Of a stretch of 64,000 bases of DNA, positions 12,401-24,380 are shown piece after piece. Within the stretch, counting starts at the first letter, position 1. Each line of letters starts with the position of its first letter. Source of the DNA: Mitragyna speciosa (Eukaryota; Streptophyta; Magnoliopsida; Gentianales; Rubiaceae); assembly GCA_024721245.1 (NCBI GenBank), contig CM045570.1, forward strand, positions 3,471,837 through 3,535,836, read 5' to 3'. The notes beneath the pieces were generated by a model. The model made no database searches and was not told where the DNA came from. It was given only the letters and a program-made list of their open reading frames with translations. The position numbers and the translations under genes are program-made.

Positions 12401-13705
12401 AAGAAGGAGGAAATGATTTTCTGGAATGTTTGCTTCATTTGATATTGAGGTCTGTGTTTCCTAGTCAGATTTTTGTTAATCAGAAGGTGCAGTTTCTATT
12501 GCGATTCACTCATCTTTGTTTAAAACATTGGTTTGGCTTCTTTTCGCTCATCTTTGTTTAAAACATTGGCTTGGCTTCTTTCTGACTTCTGAATAAAATG
12601 AAGATAAGTAATTATTGCAATTGAAAAGATGCAGGAATGGCAACAAATTCATGCCGAGTGTTAATTGGAATGATTTGCAGCATGGTTTTCTTACATAACT
12701 CGCTAAACCCTATTTTACTAGATGATGCATATCTAAACGATTAAACCGCTTCTGCATCCTTTTGAGAAACATGGAGTGTCAAGGAATTTGAGATGCTTTA
12801 AGTTATCTTAAATCTTGTTTGAGTTGAAAGCAATTTGATCAATTTTTTCAATCCAAAACAGATAGCCATTTATGTACTGTGTAGCTGTAGTGTAATTGTT
12901 GTACTGAGCATCACATGCCACTTTCTTTTGTGATTTTTGACAGGAAAGAGCAATTGAAGAGCAAAACACCATGCTAAAAAAGAAGGTCAGTAATTTTACA
13001 ATCATCACTTCGTGTGAATGTCAATTGAACTAGAGTCTTGGCTTTCTCTTTCTTAGAAATTTGGAGCTACTTCGTTCACACTTAAATCTACACCCCAATA
13101 CATGTGCACACGATTTTCTCATCCCACGGCAACATAAAAGTTTGGTGCTTTTGTTCCTTTCTCTACAATAGATAAAGCAGAAAGAGAAGATAATGTCACA
13201 ACAGGCACAGTGGGAGCAGCAAAATCATGGCTCAAGCTCAGCTCCATTCCTCATTCCACAGCCATGTCCTCCTTGCCTAAATGTCAGGTAATCCAAGTCA
13301 CATGTTATCACAGCAAATTTTTTTTTTCATGGGAGGAAGAATTTAGAAAGTAATAAAGTCAAATTTCCCCATGTCTATCCAGGATGCATCTACAAAATGT
13401 AAATGTTCGTCACAGAATTCAATTCTTAGGCCAATTAATACTCTTTAGAAACAGTAACTCAAACCGCAAAGTTTTGAATGCATTAGAAGCCATTGTTGTT
13501 TGTTTAACCTGTCTATTCTGCATATTCTTGTTGTTTGCAACTTGCACCATATGATGCTCAAGGCAGATTTTCGATTTGATTAGTGTTTTCTAATTCTTTA
13601 AACAGTGGCACTTATGAAGGAGGAACAACAGAAGCCAGGAGGAACGAGCTTGATCTTACTCTAGACTCACTATTTCCATCCCATCTTGGTTGCTTTGCTG
13701 TCTGA
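9478..13705 (+). CDS. AP1: APETALA1/SQUAMOSA-type MADS-box transcription factor (euAP1)
   Basis: Complete A-class MIKC factor of 242 residues; the family specifies floral meristem and sepal/petal identity. Exons: 9478-9662, 11585-11663, 11781-11845, 11940-12039, 12117-12158, 12944-12985, 13172-13287, 13606-13705 (185, 79, 65, 100, 42, 42, 116 and 100 nt, the usual AP1 layout). The MADS domain is residues 1-60 (INRQVTFSKRRSGLLKKAHE, then SVLCDAEVALIIFSTKGKL). The K domain follows (LEYMKLKAKIELLQRNHRHYMGEDL, split here only by exon ends). The C-terminus is ELDLTLDSLFPSHLGCFAV: an acidic stretch and a CaaX box, as in euAP1, and no LPPWML motif, so it is not FRUITFULL. Two substitutions in the N-terminal arm (R at position 4, L at position 10) are unusual. 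The ATG chosen gives the canonical MGRRKVQ start; the upstream in-frame GTG at 9445 is not a start. Intron 1 is 1.9 kb. Confidence 0.95.
11186..11328. mobile_element. 143-bp MITE in AP1 intron 1
   Basis: The terminal inverted repeats TATGTTCGGATGA (11186-11198) and TATGTTTGGATGA (reverse complement of 11316-11328) match at 12 of 13 bases. The outermost TA may be the target duplication. The interior is poly-T/poly-A with an ACACATTTATTT word that recurs near 7250 in the SEP-AP1 spacer. AP1-family first introns often hold regulatory sites, but no specific effect can be claimed. Confidence 0.6.
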
Positions 13706-15226
13706 AAAAGAACGGCAAGGGTGTTATATGTCCTTGCTAGTACTTCTAAGTGCATATATGGCCATACTAATATGATTGAGAGAAATAAAATAAAGCTCTC
13801 AATCTGGAAGTTGCTTTTATCAGTTGTGCTTCAATGTGATTGCGTGTTATTTGTACTACAACTGTATTTTCAGAATTTGGAAGATGTTATCCAACTCTCC
13901 TTGTGGCTGTAATTCTTTAGCAATATTCTATATGGCGATCGATAATGACTTCTGGATTTGTTTGCAATAATATTATGTTGTATATTATGTATCTTCCAAT
14001 TCTTTATTTTTGTATTATATTTTGATAGGAGTAATTAAATTTCTACAACTGCGGAGACAATAAGTTGCATATATGTAGATTGAATGTAGACTAGTTAAAA
14101 TAAGATAGGCTGTAAAATACAATAAAGAAATTGTTCCCCTTCTAACTAAAATCAGCCTATGCCAATTACTACCGGATGGCAAACTAGCATGTCATCCGGA
14201 CAGATTAATCAGAATAGCTAGCATGTCATAAAATTAGGCCTATTCTAGGTGCTTGTTTTGAAGACCTCGGTCCTTTTCTCTTAAAATATAGATTTGCCTT
14301 CAAAAGTGTTTACCATATGAAGTAGGAATTTTCTAGCAGCTTCAATACTGAATGAGATAACAATAAAAAAAATTACCAATAAAATCCAGGAGATTATGTG
14401 GGACTACTAAATTAATAAAATCATTGGATAAAATTGCAAAACCTTGTGGCATTCTGGGAAAAGGCAAGAATATAAAATCTGATGCAGATGATCTGACTCT
14501 TTGAAGGAACATATCTAAACCGAATACAGGAGACCAAATCTTTTAACCCGCCAAAGAGAAAAGTTTTCTCATCACTGCATTATGATCCTATTAATTGTTA
14601 GATTACCAGCTGTAACAAGTAGAAAAGAAACCCAAAAAAAAAAAAAATTGAATAAATTAGTATTGAAAAATGGAGCCTGTACACCTTATCAACTAGAAAA
14701 TTTTCAGGTGAAAGTATACCTCAATATGAACTATATACAGTATCAAACAAATTTTTCACTTCTATTGTTCATCCTTTTAATTCTTTGTCTGTCTTCAGTC
14801 TTTCTTCATACCATGGCATCAGCACCCTACAGTCAGGCTGTCTCATCGAATTCCATCAACTACATAAGAAAAGTAGGAAACAAAGAAAATCAGTGTTCGA
14901 ATTCTATGAAATCCTTCCTAATGCAGTTAAGAACAGTAAGCCATATCACAAAACAACCGCTAGAATTCAAAACAAGATGACTTTCATTTACATAGAAGCC
15001 CTTTATGAACATTTGGCATTCAGTTGCTCGAAAATTCAGGGAATGGTACCATTTTCTCCAGTGTAGCACTATTTTCTCCCCATGAAAAGCAGAAAATAGC
15101 AATGACTTCAAACATATTCGAACTTAATTAGTTCCACGAGTCCAAAATCATCAAGTCAGAGTAATATGATTTAACATATAAAGCAATATTCAACTTCTTT
15201 CTAGATATCCATCGTTGATCAAGGGT
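13706..15226. other. AP1-RING convergent intergenic region
   Basis: Contains the AP1 3' UTR (AATAAA-like signal near 13786) and then about 1 kb before the RING gene, which runs on the opposite strand. Several open frames of 70-130 codons lie at 14582-15111, but they overlap in different frames, lack family features, and the RING gene's 3' UTR should fall here. A small inverted repeat (CCGGATG and CATCCGG) is near 14173-14198. Nothing else recognised. Confidence 0.5.
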
Positions 15227-17495
15227 TCAATTTTCATTGCCATCGACTCTGGTCATTTTCTGATAAAACTTGTATCAGCAAATTAGATGATCAAGCCATG
15301 GTACCATGTCATTTAAAAGCAAAGGATTTCAGAATGGACCTCAGACAAAGACAAAGCAAAAGCAAGAAAGATGATAAGAATTTTACCTTTCCACAAACTG
15401 GACAGTTTTCACTTCTCTCCATCCATTCGTATATACAACTAAGATGGTAATGGTGAGAACATTGTGTTATTATCTTGGGATTTTCTGGGGTATACTCTGC
15501 ACAGAAATATTTTAGTAAATATGCAATTCAAAGCAACCATTACGAGCTGGGTAACTAGGCAGCAACAAAAAGCTTCAAATGTAAATTGCTAAATAGCCCT
15601 AAACCTTCGAATAAAATGTTCACCTCTTCATCATCATTCACTGCAAAAGAGAATTAAAAGTGGGCGATGTCTGAAACTTACCTTCAAGACATGTAGGACA
15701 TACATCCTCATCTTCTGATAGTAAACCATCGTAATCAACTCCTTTTTGCATGCTTGATGACAAGACCTTCCCAGAGGACTCAGATTCTTTGGACTTCCCT
15801 TGATTGTTAGCATTAACTAATTTGTCTTCTACTTCTAAAAGTCTTGGTATTAGTTGAACTTCAAGATCATTCAGTGGTTCGGGCTCCACTCGTGAATGAT
15901 TTGAGCCTCTCTCTTGTCTTCTGACTACAACATCTTGAGACACCAGTGAAGATCTGGAGTTGGAATTCGTTGGCAAAGTTCTATCAGATGATCCGGCAAC
16001 AGATGAACTGTTACGTGCTCCAACAGAAATTGAAGAGACAGGCTCTTGATTTGATGCAGGGACTGGAAGTCCATTTTCTCTTGCAAATAGAGCTCCACAC
16101 TGTTAATATTACACTTCAAGGTCAATTCTTCAACAACTTGAACGAATCAATTCACAACTATAAATAAAAAAAAATGATACAAAAGAAGCTAACAGGAAGT
16201 GCCTAGACATTGTGAATAAATGAAAAACGTTAAATATGCAAGCTAATAATATTTTTGATTGGAAAGGAAAGTCACAAATAGAGTAGAGTTGGAGGTAGAA
16301 GTAGTTAAGACCAACTCAGTGCCTTAGATGAAAAGGAAGGACACAAAACTGTGGGATTATTGAGGGTTGGGGAATTTGTGTGTGGATTGGTTTGCGTTAA
16401 GTAAAACCAAATAGTACTGTATCCAACCATATCTCCTCTTTTGCTTTTTCTTCTCATCCCAAAGGTTTCATGGACTGAAGAGTTCAAAGCAAAAGATTTA
16501 AAAAAAAAAAAAGCAAAAGATTTCATTTTCAAAATTGAAGATGAAGAACATAAGGTAATGGAAAATATTAAAAATATAGAAATTAGCAGCGGTTCTTCTT
16601 TTCTTCCTCCTTGGCAAAAGCTTCCTATCTGATTTTTTAACTAAGCACTTCACTGATGGTTGCTGCATAGAGTAATATTCAGGCAGCTATGGAAAGGACA
16701 TACTAAGCCCATTGTATGCAGTGTTTTGTGAGCGTCAGCATTAACATGATCCCTAAATTTACATTCATTTGTTCAGTGTAGATAGTCAACAATCAAGTAA
16801 TTAGAGAGTTTCAGATGCTGCAGGACTTCTTTTGCACGTACTACATATGACAAAGGGGAGATGGTTAGTATTCATAACACAACATTCTGTGCCAAGTCAT
16901 ATAAACAGTAAGATCATTTGAGAGCTAATAATGAGCCACTTAAAGAAATTAAGAAATATTGAAAGAACACACATATCTAATGAGAAGTTGTTCATCACTG
17001 TTAATAGTCTGTCTAATATAAGCAGGGGAAAACAGCTTTAGTTACACTCAGCAAAACAACATAGGCTACAAATCATCATCAGGCAGAAAATCAACGCTGC
17101 ATTCACACTTAGAAAATGTAAACAAAGAAAGGTCCAGAATGTTGGTATACCACAGTTTGAGTAGCAAATTAAATTAAACAGAGGAGCAGCTAGAGAGAGG
17201 CACATGTTAAAGTCGGAATACCAAAAAATAATAATAATAATTAAAAATTAAAAATCATGAAGTGCTCAAGCATAAAGATATCACAATTCATATCTAACAA
17301 ATACTTCAGAAAGATGATTAGAGGCCATTATATCCTGTTTGTTTCAAGTAAAGCAAGACAGGCTTATATCTGTACCTTGTTCTTAATGTTCTGTATACAG
17401 CAGTTGATACATAGGCAGTTGCCATGGCTTGAATCATTCTCATCTGCATGGGCATCAAAGTCAGGAACAGGGAAACAACAACAAACAGCACCCAT
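15227..17495 (-). CDS. RING-H2 E3 ubiquitin ligase, At3g02290-like
   Basis: Probable RING-type E3 ligase. Coding exons on the minus strand: 17495-17376 (MGAVCCCFPVPDFDAHADEN start), 16099-15682, 15496-15387 and, tentatively, 15259-15227. The RING lies at the C-terminus: C-x2-C-x14-C-x-H-x2-H-x2-C-x10-C-x2-C, all eight ligands present (start VCPTCLEEYTPENPK, end ENCPVCGK). The N-terminal Met-Gly and cysteine cluster suggest lipid modification and membrane attachment, as in this family. The middle is Ser-rich (NSSSVAGSSDRTLPTNSNSR), then RRQERG and LIPRLLEVEDKL. The first three exons give 216 codons; with the tentative last exon the protein is about 226 residues, near the family length (about 230). 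The last exon is a guess from a pyrimidine-rich acceptor and an early stop. A non-coding 5' exon may lie near 18046-18200. Confidence 0.85.
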
Positions 17496-20400
17496 GGTTC
17501 AACTTCAATCCTATGCATTCACAGAACAATTAAATCTCATTATCGGGCACCTAATAACATAATCAAATTTTTTCACCAACAATAAACAGAAAAACAACTA
17601 AAAATACCACTAATCAAACAAGCAAGAAAGTGAATTTAAAAAAAAAAGTCATAATCCCTTTTTTTTAATGGAACAGAACATAAACACTGAGAAAAGCAAA
17701 ATTGAACAAAAAGAACAAACCTTCCTTATGAACCATATTTTTAAATCAGATAACAAAATCCGACAGTAAAAGTTACAGAAATTTAAGCAAATTGACAATG
17801 CAAGACTCCTTTATGATTGCTTTAGAGCTACATGCAAGACTCAATCTTGAGCTGAATGATCATACAGACTTACATCCTGTTAGTAAAAAGAAACAAAACC
17901 CATCACGGAAAAGACACTAGAAACAGAAATTAAGATTCCCTTTTGATCAGAAGTTCCAGTTTAAAAGAATCCAACTTCTCAATTGCCCATCAAAAATCAG
18001 CAAATTCTCATGAATGTAGTGGCAGAACTTATGCATGAGCCTACCTTAATAGAGTTCAAAGTTGCGGCAAATTGTTGGTTTACAATGATCAAACGAGAGA
18101 TTTGAGTTGAAATAAATGGAGACTTCTATATTATACTGCTTTTGTATGTCCTTTTGGGTTCAGGATTTCTGGGCGAGGAATTAGCTGACAATTGAATCTC
18201 TGTTTGTTTTTATCTTCTTTCTTTTGTTCTTATTTTCATTTTAGGAAATAAGTTTCTGTAAGTTTATTTATTTTTAATTTACTTTTAGAGCCTAACTTAA
18301 AATTTTTTTACCATTATCCTATCATATTGCTTCCGAAAAAAAGTATATTTTTTAGGAAAGAAGTTTTCTTTGTAATTGTACCAGCAAAATTTCCAAGATT
18401 TCATAATAAAAAATATTTTATTAGCAATATTGTATGTTAATTAAGAAATATTCTCATTGATGAGACTCTTTTCTAATAAATAGAGTTGTTAGGTATGTTT
18501 ATTATAATGGTGGTTGTTACTACAATTTTAAATAATTAATTAAGAAAAGTATTGTATTTTGTCACCATTTTCTTTATAATTTATTTGCTTTCTTGAGTTG
18601 GTGTTTTTCTAAAGTTCATTCAATATATTTTATATATTATATTATATCCCCAAAAAACAAGAAGGAAATCATAATCGTACAACTAGATTATCTCCATTAT
18701 ATTAAACTCAATTAAAAACTTAGATTTTATATTCAAAGTTGACCTGCCATTTGGACATAAATCTTAAAATATTTCATGGAATCTTGTAATGAATAGATTC
18801 TACCAATCTTCATCCTTACCCTAATGAAATGGCGTCCTAATCTAATATTGAACATTGTATGGATATATTTGGTGCCTCACAATTTGCTAGGATTGAGTTA
18901 TATTCTTTATTTTATGCTTACCTTAAAGCTACGTTTACCTATTACAATTTAATTTTCTTTCATTGATTATTGTACTGCTTAATAAGTATATTTTGTCCAA
19001 CAACAAGATCAGCTATTATATGATTAAAAACAAAACATTTTTATCTTAATGGCTTTGCCATTTGTGTAAAGGACTAAGTAACAAAGAAGGTAACTTTTAA
19101 AGGCAAGTTGCGACTTTTATTTGATTTCTTTTTGTTGCCAAAAACTTTTACCTATCACTAAGACTACCATTAAGAGAAAGAATTAGAATAGAGATATATG
19201 GAATATAATTGTATAAGCAAAAACAGAAATAATACCCAATAAGTAGAAAATGAATTATTGAATTCACTTGCATTTTGCCTCTTTAGGATATACAAAGTTT
19301 TGTAAATTTTTGTAAATTAATTTAGCAAATTTTAAGTTAAAAATATCAAGAATTAGATTTGACTTAGAATTAGCATGGTGTTAAATTTCTTATTTAACAC
19401 CCTTTCTTTCTTTTTTTTTTCTTTCTTTTCTTTTTTCCCTTTGGCTAGGAAATTTTTATTTACTATATTGATGCTGATAATTAGGCCGAATTGGATAAAA
19501 CAATTATCGAAACAACTTCCCCCTGGCCCCATTGCTAAAGGTCCATCACTATAAAACGAGTGTTGAGCCCAATTGCCTCAATCTTGAAACAAAAGTAAGA
19601 TTTGGGCTGGCCTTTAGGTTTCTGTATTGGACCGCAATAATAATGAAGCAGAAGAGAGCACACGGAGATAAGGAGAGTCGGAAAAAAAAAAATTTTTTAT
19701 GATGTCATGATCTTATTTTTCTATATTTCATGGGGATTTCAGCACTAGATGACTTTAGTTTCTAAACATTTCAATTGAACTGAAATTTTTTTAAATTAGT
19801 TTATAACATGACTTCATATAATGATATAAAAGAAATTTTTTATTCTTAATATAAAAAGCAAAAATAATTAGTATATTCTAATTTTAGTAGCCACATGAAT
19901 AGGCCACAAATAAACCTAGGATTAACTAAGTTACCAAATGTAAATAAATTAGCATGATTTGTTCTTTTTGACAAATATAAACTAGCCAATTCTTTTTTCT
20001 TTTGAAAATCCGGGGTTGTCTTTAAAAAAAAAAAAAAAACACTCCATCATCACCATTAAAGTCTTGGTCAAGTGGTGAAAAAGATCAAGGTTAAAGTTTC
20101 AAGAATGAACCAGCCCAAGATCTTCTCTTCTAGATTCCTTCTATGTTTGGTTTGATGACTTGTTGTACAGTTGAGAATCACTTATCATTGACGATATGCT
20201 GTGAATGAAAAGTGGTTGACCGAAGAGATTAATTGAGAATTTCCTAGCTTTGGCATTGCTTTTCGTAAAATACAAAGCACTTAGCACAAAATTTAATCTT
20301 TTATGAGCAATTCTAAATTGGGGTTGTTTATATAATTCTTCTAACAAAAGATTGAGATGGAAATTTCTAAGTGTCGAGTTGGCATATATCTAAAATTACT

Positions 20401-20830
20401 CATTCTAAAGTTGAATGGTTACGGTAAAACATAAGAATGGATACAATTCAACATTTAACAAATTCGACATTTAAGAAAGATTCCAGAGAAAAATATACAC
20501 AAGAATTAAGTCACGACCCTACATCTTCATGACAAGCACGTTCAGGTGTAGCCCACAGAACATAAAAATAATTAAAGGAAGCAAAGGCAAAAATGATGAA
20601 AAAGGCTAAAGAAGCAAAGAAAAGTAGGAAAAGAGGAGGTAATTATGGCGAAGATCATCATGAACAAGAACCTGGCTAGGCCAAGTATTAGAGGAATGGC
20701 CTAACTACTTCTCATGAATGTATCATTCTTCTTCTAATAGCTTCTCCTATAAAGCTGGCCCTGCATGCCTATTTCATCGTTATAGGAGTTTGGAACTAAG
20801 TTGTAAGGTCCCATTTTCAATCAAGAAATC
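17496..20830. other. Divergent intergenic region between RING and USP genes
   Basis: The first 600-700 bases are likely 5' UTR and intron of the RING gene (possible donor near 18045 on the minus strand). The rest is AT-rich with poly-A/T runs (20023-20039) and pyrimidine tracts (19400-19440). No gene, SINE with target duplication, or terminal inverted repeat was recognised. Confidence 0.5.
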
Positions 20831-21945
20831 ATGGGTCGAATCGGGGCTACAATGCCAAGTTTTTGCTTAAACAGGATTAGACCTCTTGTTCGAATTCGTT
20901 CTCCGATAATGCAAACAAAGTTTAACAATTCAAATTCTGGGAAGGGTGGAGGGGAGTTAGAAGAAGAAAAGAACAAGAATTCTAGTAATGTTGAAGAGGA
21001 GAAATCTGTTAAGGTTGTGAATGTCAAGCCAGCTGCAAGTGTGGTTGTTGGAAGGAAGATCATGATAGTTGTTGATTCGAGTCCTGAAGCAAAGAATGCA
21101 ATACAATGGGCTCTGACTCACACTGTTCAAAGCCAAGATTTGGTGATTCTTCTTTATGTAACTAAGAATTCTTCTAATTCAGGTTGCAAATTAATTTTCA
21201 CATCTAATCTTGTTTTAGGCTTGTTGTTGTAGCTACACTTACGATGGTTTTTGAGGATATCCATGAGGACAATTTACGCTGATTTTCTTGGCAGGTGATG
21301 ATGAGTCCACTAAGGAGATGGCTCCGAGAGTTTCTCAATTTCTCTCATGCATGAAGATAATGTGCCAACAGAAGAGACCTGAGGTTGACAACAATTTCTT
21401 AGCACTTTAATAATCACTTATTTTCAAGTTTTAATTTTTAGAAAATATGAAATTTATGCTACGTGGATTAAAATGCTAGTAAGCATGATATATTATTGTC
21501 ATTCACAATATTTTGACTGATTGCAAAATTAATTCTTTAGAATGTTGGCCTAAATGGCAAAAATAAGAGGATTGTTTAAATAAAAAATCATATTGTTGAA
21601 GACAATTTGATGTTTTTCTTCTTCTTCTTCTTCTTCTTTTTTAATATCTATGGACGACAGGTGCAAATAGAGGTGGCTGTAGCAGAAGGTAAAGAGAAAG
21701 GTCCAGCAATTGTGCAAGAAGCCAAAAAACAAGGAGTGGCACTACTAGTTCTAGGCCAGAAGAAACGTTCCACAACATGGAGACTCCTAATGATGTGGGC
21801 AGGGAACAAGGTCACTGGTGGAGTTGTGGAGTACTGCATCCAAAATGCTAGTTGCATGGCCCTTGCTGTAAGAAGGAAAAGCAAGAAAGCCGGTGGATAT
21901 TTGATTACCACTAAGCGTCACAAGGATTTCTGGCTTTTGGCTTGA
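20831..21945 (+). CDS. Universal stress protein (USPA)-like protein
   Basis: Probable USP-fold protein of 241 residues; plant members are linked to stress responses, with no defined reaction. Exons: 20831-21182, 21295-21383, 21661-21945, all GT-AG and in frame. Residues 1-75 are a low-complexity extension (basic, then Gly/Glu/Lys/Asn-rich). The USP domain starts with VGRKIMIVVDSSPEAKNAIQ (beta1 and alpha1), continues with WALTHTVQSQDLVILLYVTK, and ends with ALLVLGQKK and an ALAVRRKSKK strand. The G-x2-G-x9-G-(S/T) nucleotide loop of ATP-binding USPs is not evident, so it may belong to the non-ATP-binding type. A CTT/poly-T tract precedes exon 3. The start was chosen as the first ATG of the frame, close after plausible leader sequence. 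Confidence 0.85.
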
Positions 21946-24080
21946 TAGAACTAATAAAGACTTATATATATCTTGAAGATTTTCTCTTCATGGGATAGTT
22001 GATTTACACAATATCCATATCATTGTATGCTAATACTGGTGAACGTAAATTTTATAATGCTAATACTCTAAGTACAAATACAATAGGGAAACAAGGTGTC
22101 AACAAAACAGAACTTGCATCACAAATTAATAAGGGGAGCTAAGAAACAGTGCAAATAATAATAATGATATATGGCCTTATCAACTGAATTATTGAATAGT
22201 ACAACATCAGTGAGGTATCACGGTTACAAATAAAAATCCAATTTTTAAACTTTTTCTTTTTTTGAGCAAACCTATACTATTACACTGGAGAGGGGAATGG
22301 TATTGGTGAGATTCGAACATCTGACCTTTAGAGTAGAGTCAAAGAGCTTTAATCTTTCGACTTATATTCGTGCCAACTTTTCGACTCAACTTACACATAA
22401 TTACATCCCACATTATGTTTAGGCCATGAAATATCCTGAAGTAAGTGTACCCTAGCAACTTTACTTTTACTTTGGTGGTACAATTGATCAATTAGGGCAT
22501 ACTTTATATCAGGTCATGGGTACAAAGTAAAGTGAAAACATGCAGGAGGAAAAGAATCCACCTTTCAATAATTCGATTAATGAATATCTGCTCTTGAAGT
22601 GATCTTGACTCAAACTATAGCCCACCATCGTTAAAATTTATGGTTTCAACTTTTTCTGAAAGACGATTATCAATTTATAAAACAAAAAAGTTGTATAGTT
22701 TATAATTCCAGGGAATAATATGAGAGAGGGTTCGTTACAAAATGCTCAACAAGCTCCATTCTACCGATGATACTAGAAAAGTTCGAATCCTGTGAGGACA
22801 CCTGTTAAAGGCAAAATCATGATGTTGGACCCCAAATTGTGTTTCTGAAATATATTTTGGACTAGTCTGTATGATTTGCTTTAATATAAACATATTCTCT
22901 TTTAAGGTGAACACAGGCATATATCTTTTTTTCTTTTGTTTGGTAGAGGAATTTTTGCCCTTTCGAAAAGACGTCAACATTGGTTGAAGTTGTCTGTCAG
23001 AGTATTATCATATAACACTAGATTAGACAATCTAGTGTTGAATTGCATGTGATTCTTGCACAATTGGTAGACCCCTTTTTTCTTTCTTGTACAATTTGCA
23101 ACATGGCTAACCAAAATAGTTAACAATTACAATCAACAAATGTGGGATTAATTTATATGAGCATAGAGAAGGACAGTAACAAAAACTAAGTGTACCAAAC
23201 GGGGAATTAAGTAATAAATCATAAAAAGATCCATAGGAAGTTAATTTTCACATGTTTTGGTTATCTATGGTAGATGGAAATGGATTCGTGTTATTGTTAT
23301 AAGCCTTTGATCAAACAAAAAGAACAGAAGAGAAATTCATCATAGACATGACATCACAACCTGGGTGGCATCAAACTTTTTGCATTAACATAATTACTTT
23401 CCATTTGACTCTCTCCCTTTAGAGCTTAATCTTGATTGCATATAACCACAAAGAATAAAAAAAAAAACATGAATCATGCACAATTGCTTTTTCCCTTGGA
23501 TTACTTCCCTAATTAGATGATGTGTTTGGTAGTTTCTAATAATTCTTTCCATATTCTTCTCCATCTTTTCTACCTAACTTGTTTCATCAATCAATCTCGT
23601 TGGACTTTCGCTTCCATTTGACCATTTGTCCCGCATTCCAGAATATTAATCCTATTTCACAAACACCTTTTCACTAGCATTCTAACTTTACATAATTTGA
23701 AGTCCACTTTTTGTTTACTGACACTTAAACGACGCCCTTATAGTAATGACTAAGAATTCTAACTTTACATAATTTGACAATATAAATTAATATTTTTTTA
23801 GGCCAACGGTATATTTTTTTAATACAGTTACAAAAAGCAATATAATAAGACTTTTTTTTGGGGGGGGGGGGGTCATTCTTATGCATATATTGTGAATGTA
23901 GACCTTTGTGTAAATACTTTGTAATTAACAATTTATAAAAGATAAATTCTATCATGAATGATGATTAGCACCTAACCGTTTATAAAACTAATTATTATCA
24001 CATATTAAGCCAATCCTCTAGAAAGAGGCGTTAGATCATAATTTCAACTCGGAATAAATCAAGGATTTGGAGCCATCAAC
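21946..24080. other. USP-NOP14 intergenic region
   Basis: USP 3' UTR, then AT-rich spacer with a reverse-oriented SINE (22257-22380) and a homopolymer junction of T then 13 G residues near 23851-23872. No coding region recognised. Confidence 0.55.
22257..22380 (-). mobile_element. tRNA-derived SINE (reverse orientation)
   Basis: Same family as the copies at 6896 and 40547. On the minus strand it carries the B-box-like GTTCGAATCTCACCAATACC and then the AATAGTATAGGTTTGCTC end with an A-rich tail. Possible degenerate target duplication (CCAATTTTTAAAC left, CCAACTTTTCGAC right). An older copy than the one at 6896. Confidence 0.7.
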
Positions 24081-24089
24081 AATTCCATG

Positions 24090-24320
24090 AGCCCACTAAA
24101 TTCGGTATAGCCCTAGTTACTGGGCTAAAATTCGTTCGACTGAATGTGGGGACGATATTTGGCCCAATTATTAAAAGAAGCTGGAGACAAAATTTGGCCC
24201 CTAATAGAGTTTACAAAGACTTAGGGGACAATAAAAGCCCAGTCCAACCCATAAAGAAGAACCAAACTTGCCATCTTCTTCTTCTTCTTCCATTCACCTA
24301 ATTCTTGAACCCTAAACCCT
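24090..24320 (+). promoter_or_regulatory. NOP14 promoter: four site II motifs plus telo-box
   Basis: Site II words (TGGGCY or its complement RGCCCA) at 24090-24095, 24121-24126, 24161-24166 and 24236-24241, then a telo-box AACCCTAAACCCT at 24308-24320, 60-70 bases before the ATG. This combination is established in plants for ribosomal-protein and ribosome-biogenesis genes (TCP factors on site II, telo-box-binding Myb-like proteins) and fits NOP14 exactly. Confidence 0.75.
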
Positions 24321-24380
24321 TATTTCCTTTTTTTTTTTCCTTTTCTTTCTTTATCTAATAATTATCGCTAAAGAATTCCC

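Noticed and set aside
9478..13705. FRUITFULL-like gene
   Set aside because: The C-terminus lacks the LPPWML motif and instead ends in an acidic stretch and a CaaX box (CFAV), which places it with euAP1.
14582..15111. Overlapping frames of 73-132 codons between AP1 and RING
   Set aside because: They overlap in different frames and on both strands, and lie where the 3' UTR of the RING gene is expected.
21607..21660. USP exon 3 starting at the ATG at 21607
   Set aside because: That stretch is poly-T/CTT and belongs to the intron's pyrimidine tract; the splice acceptor CAG at 21658-21660 joins exon 2 in frame.
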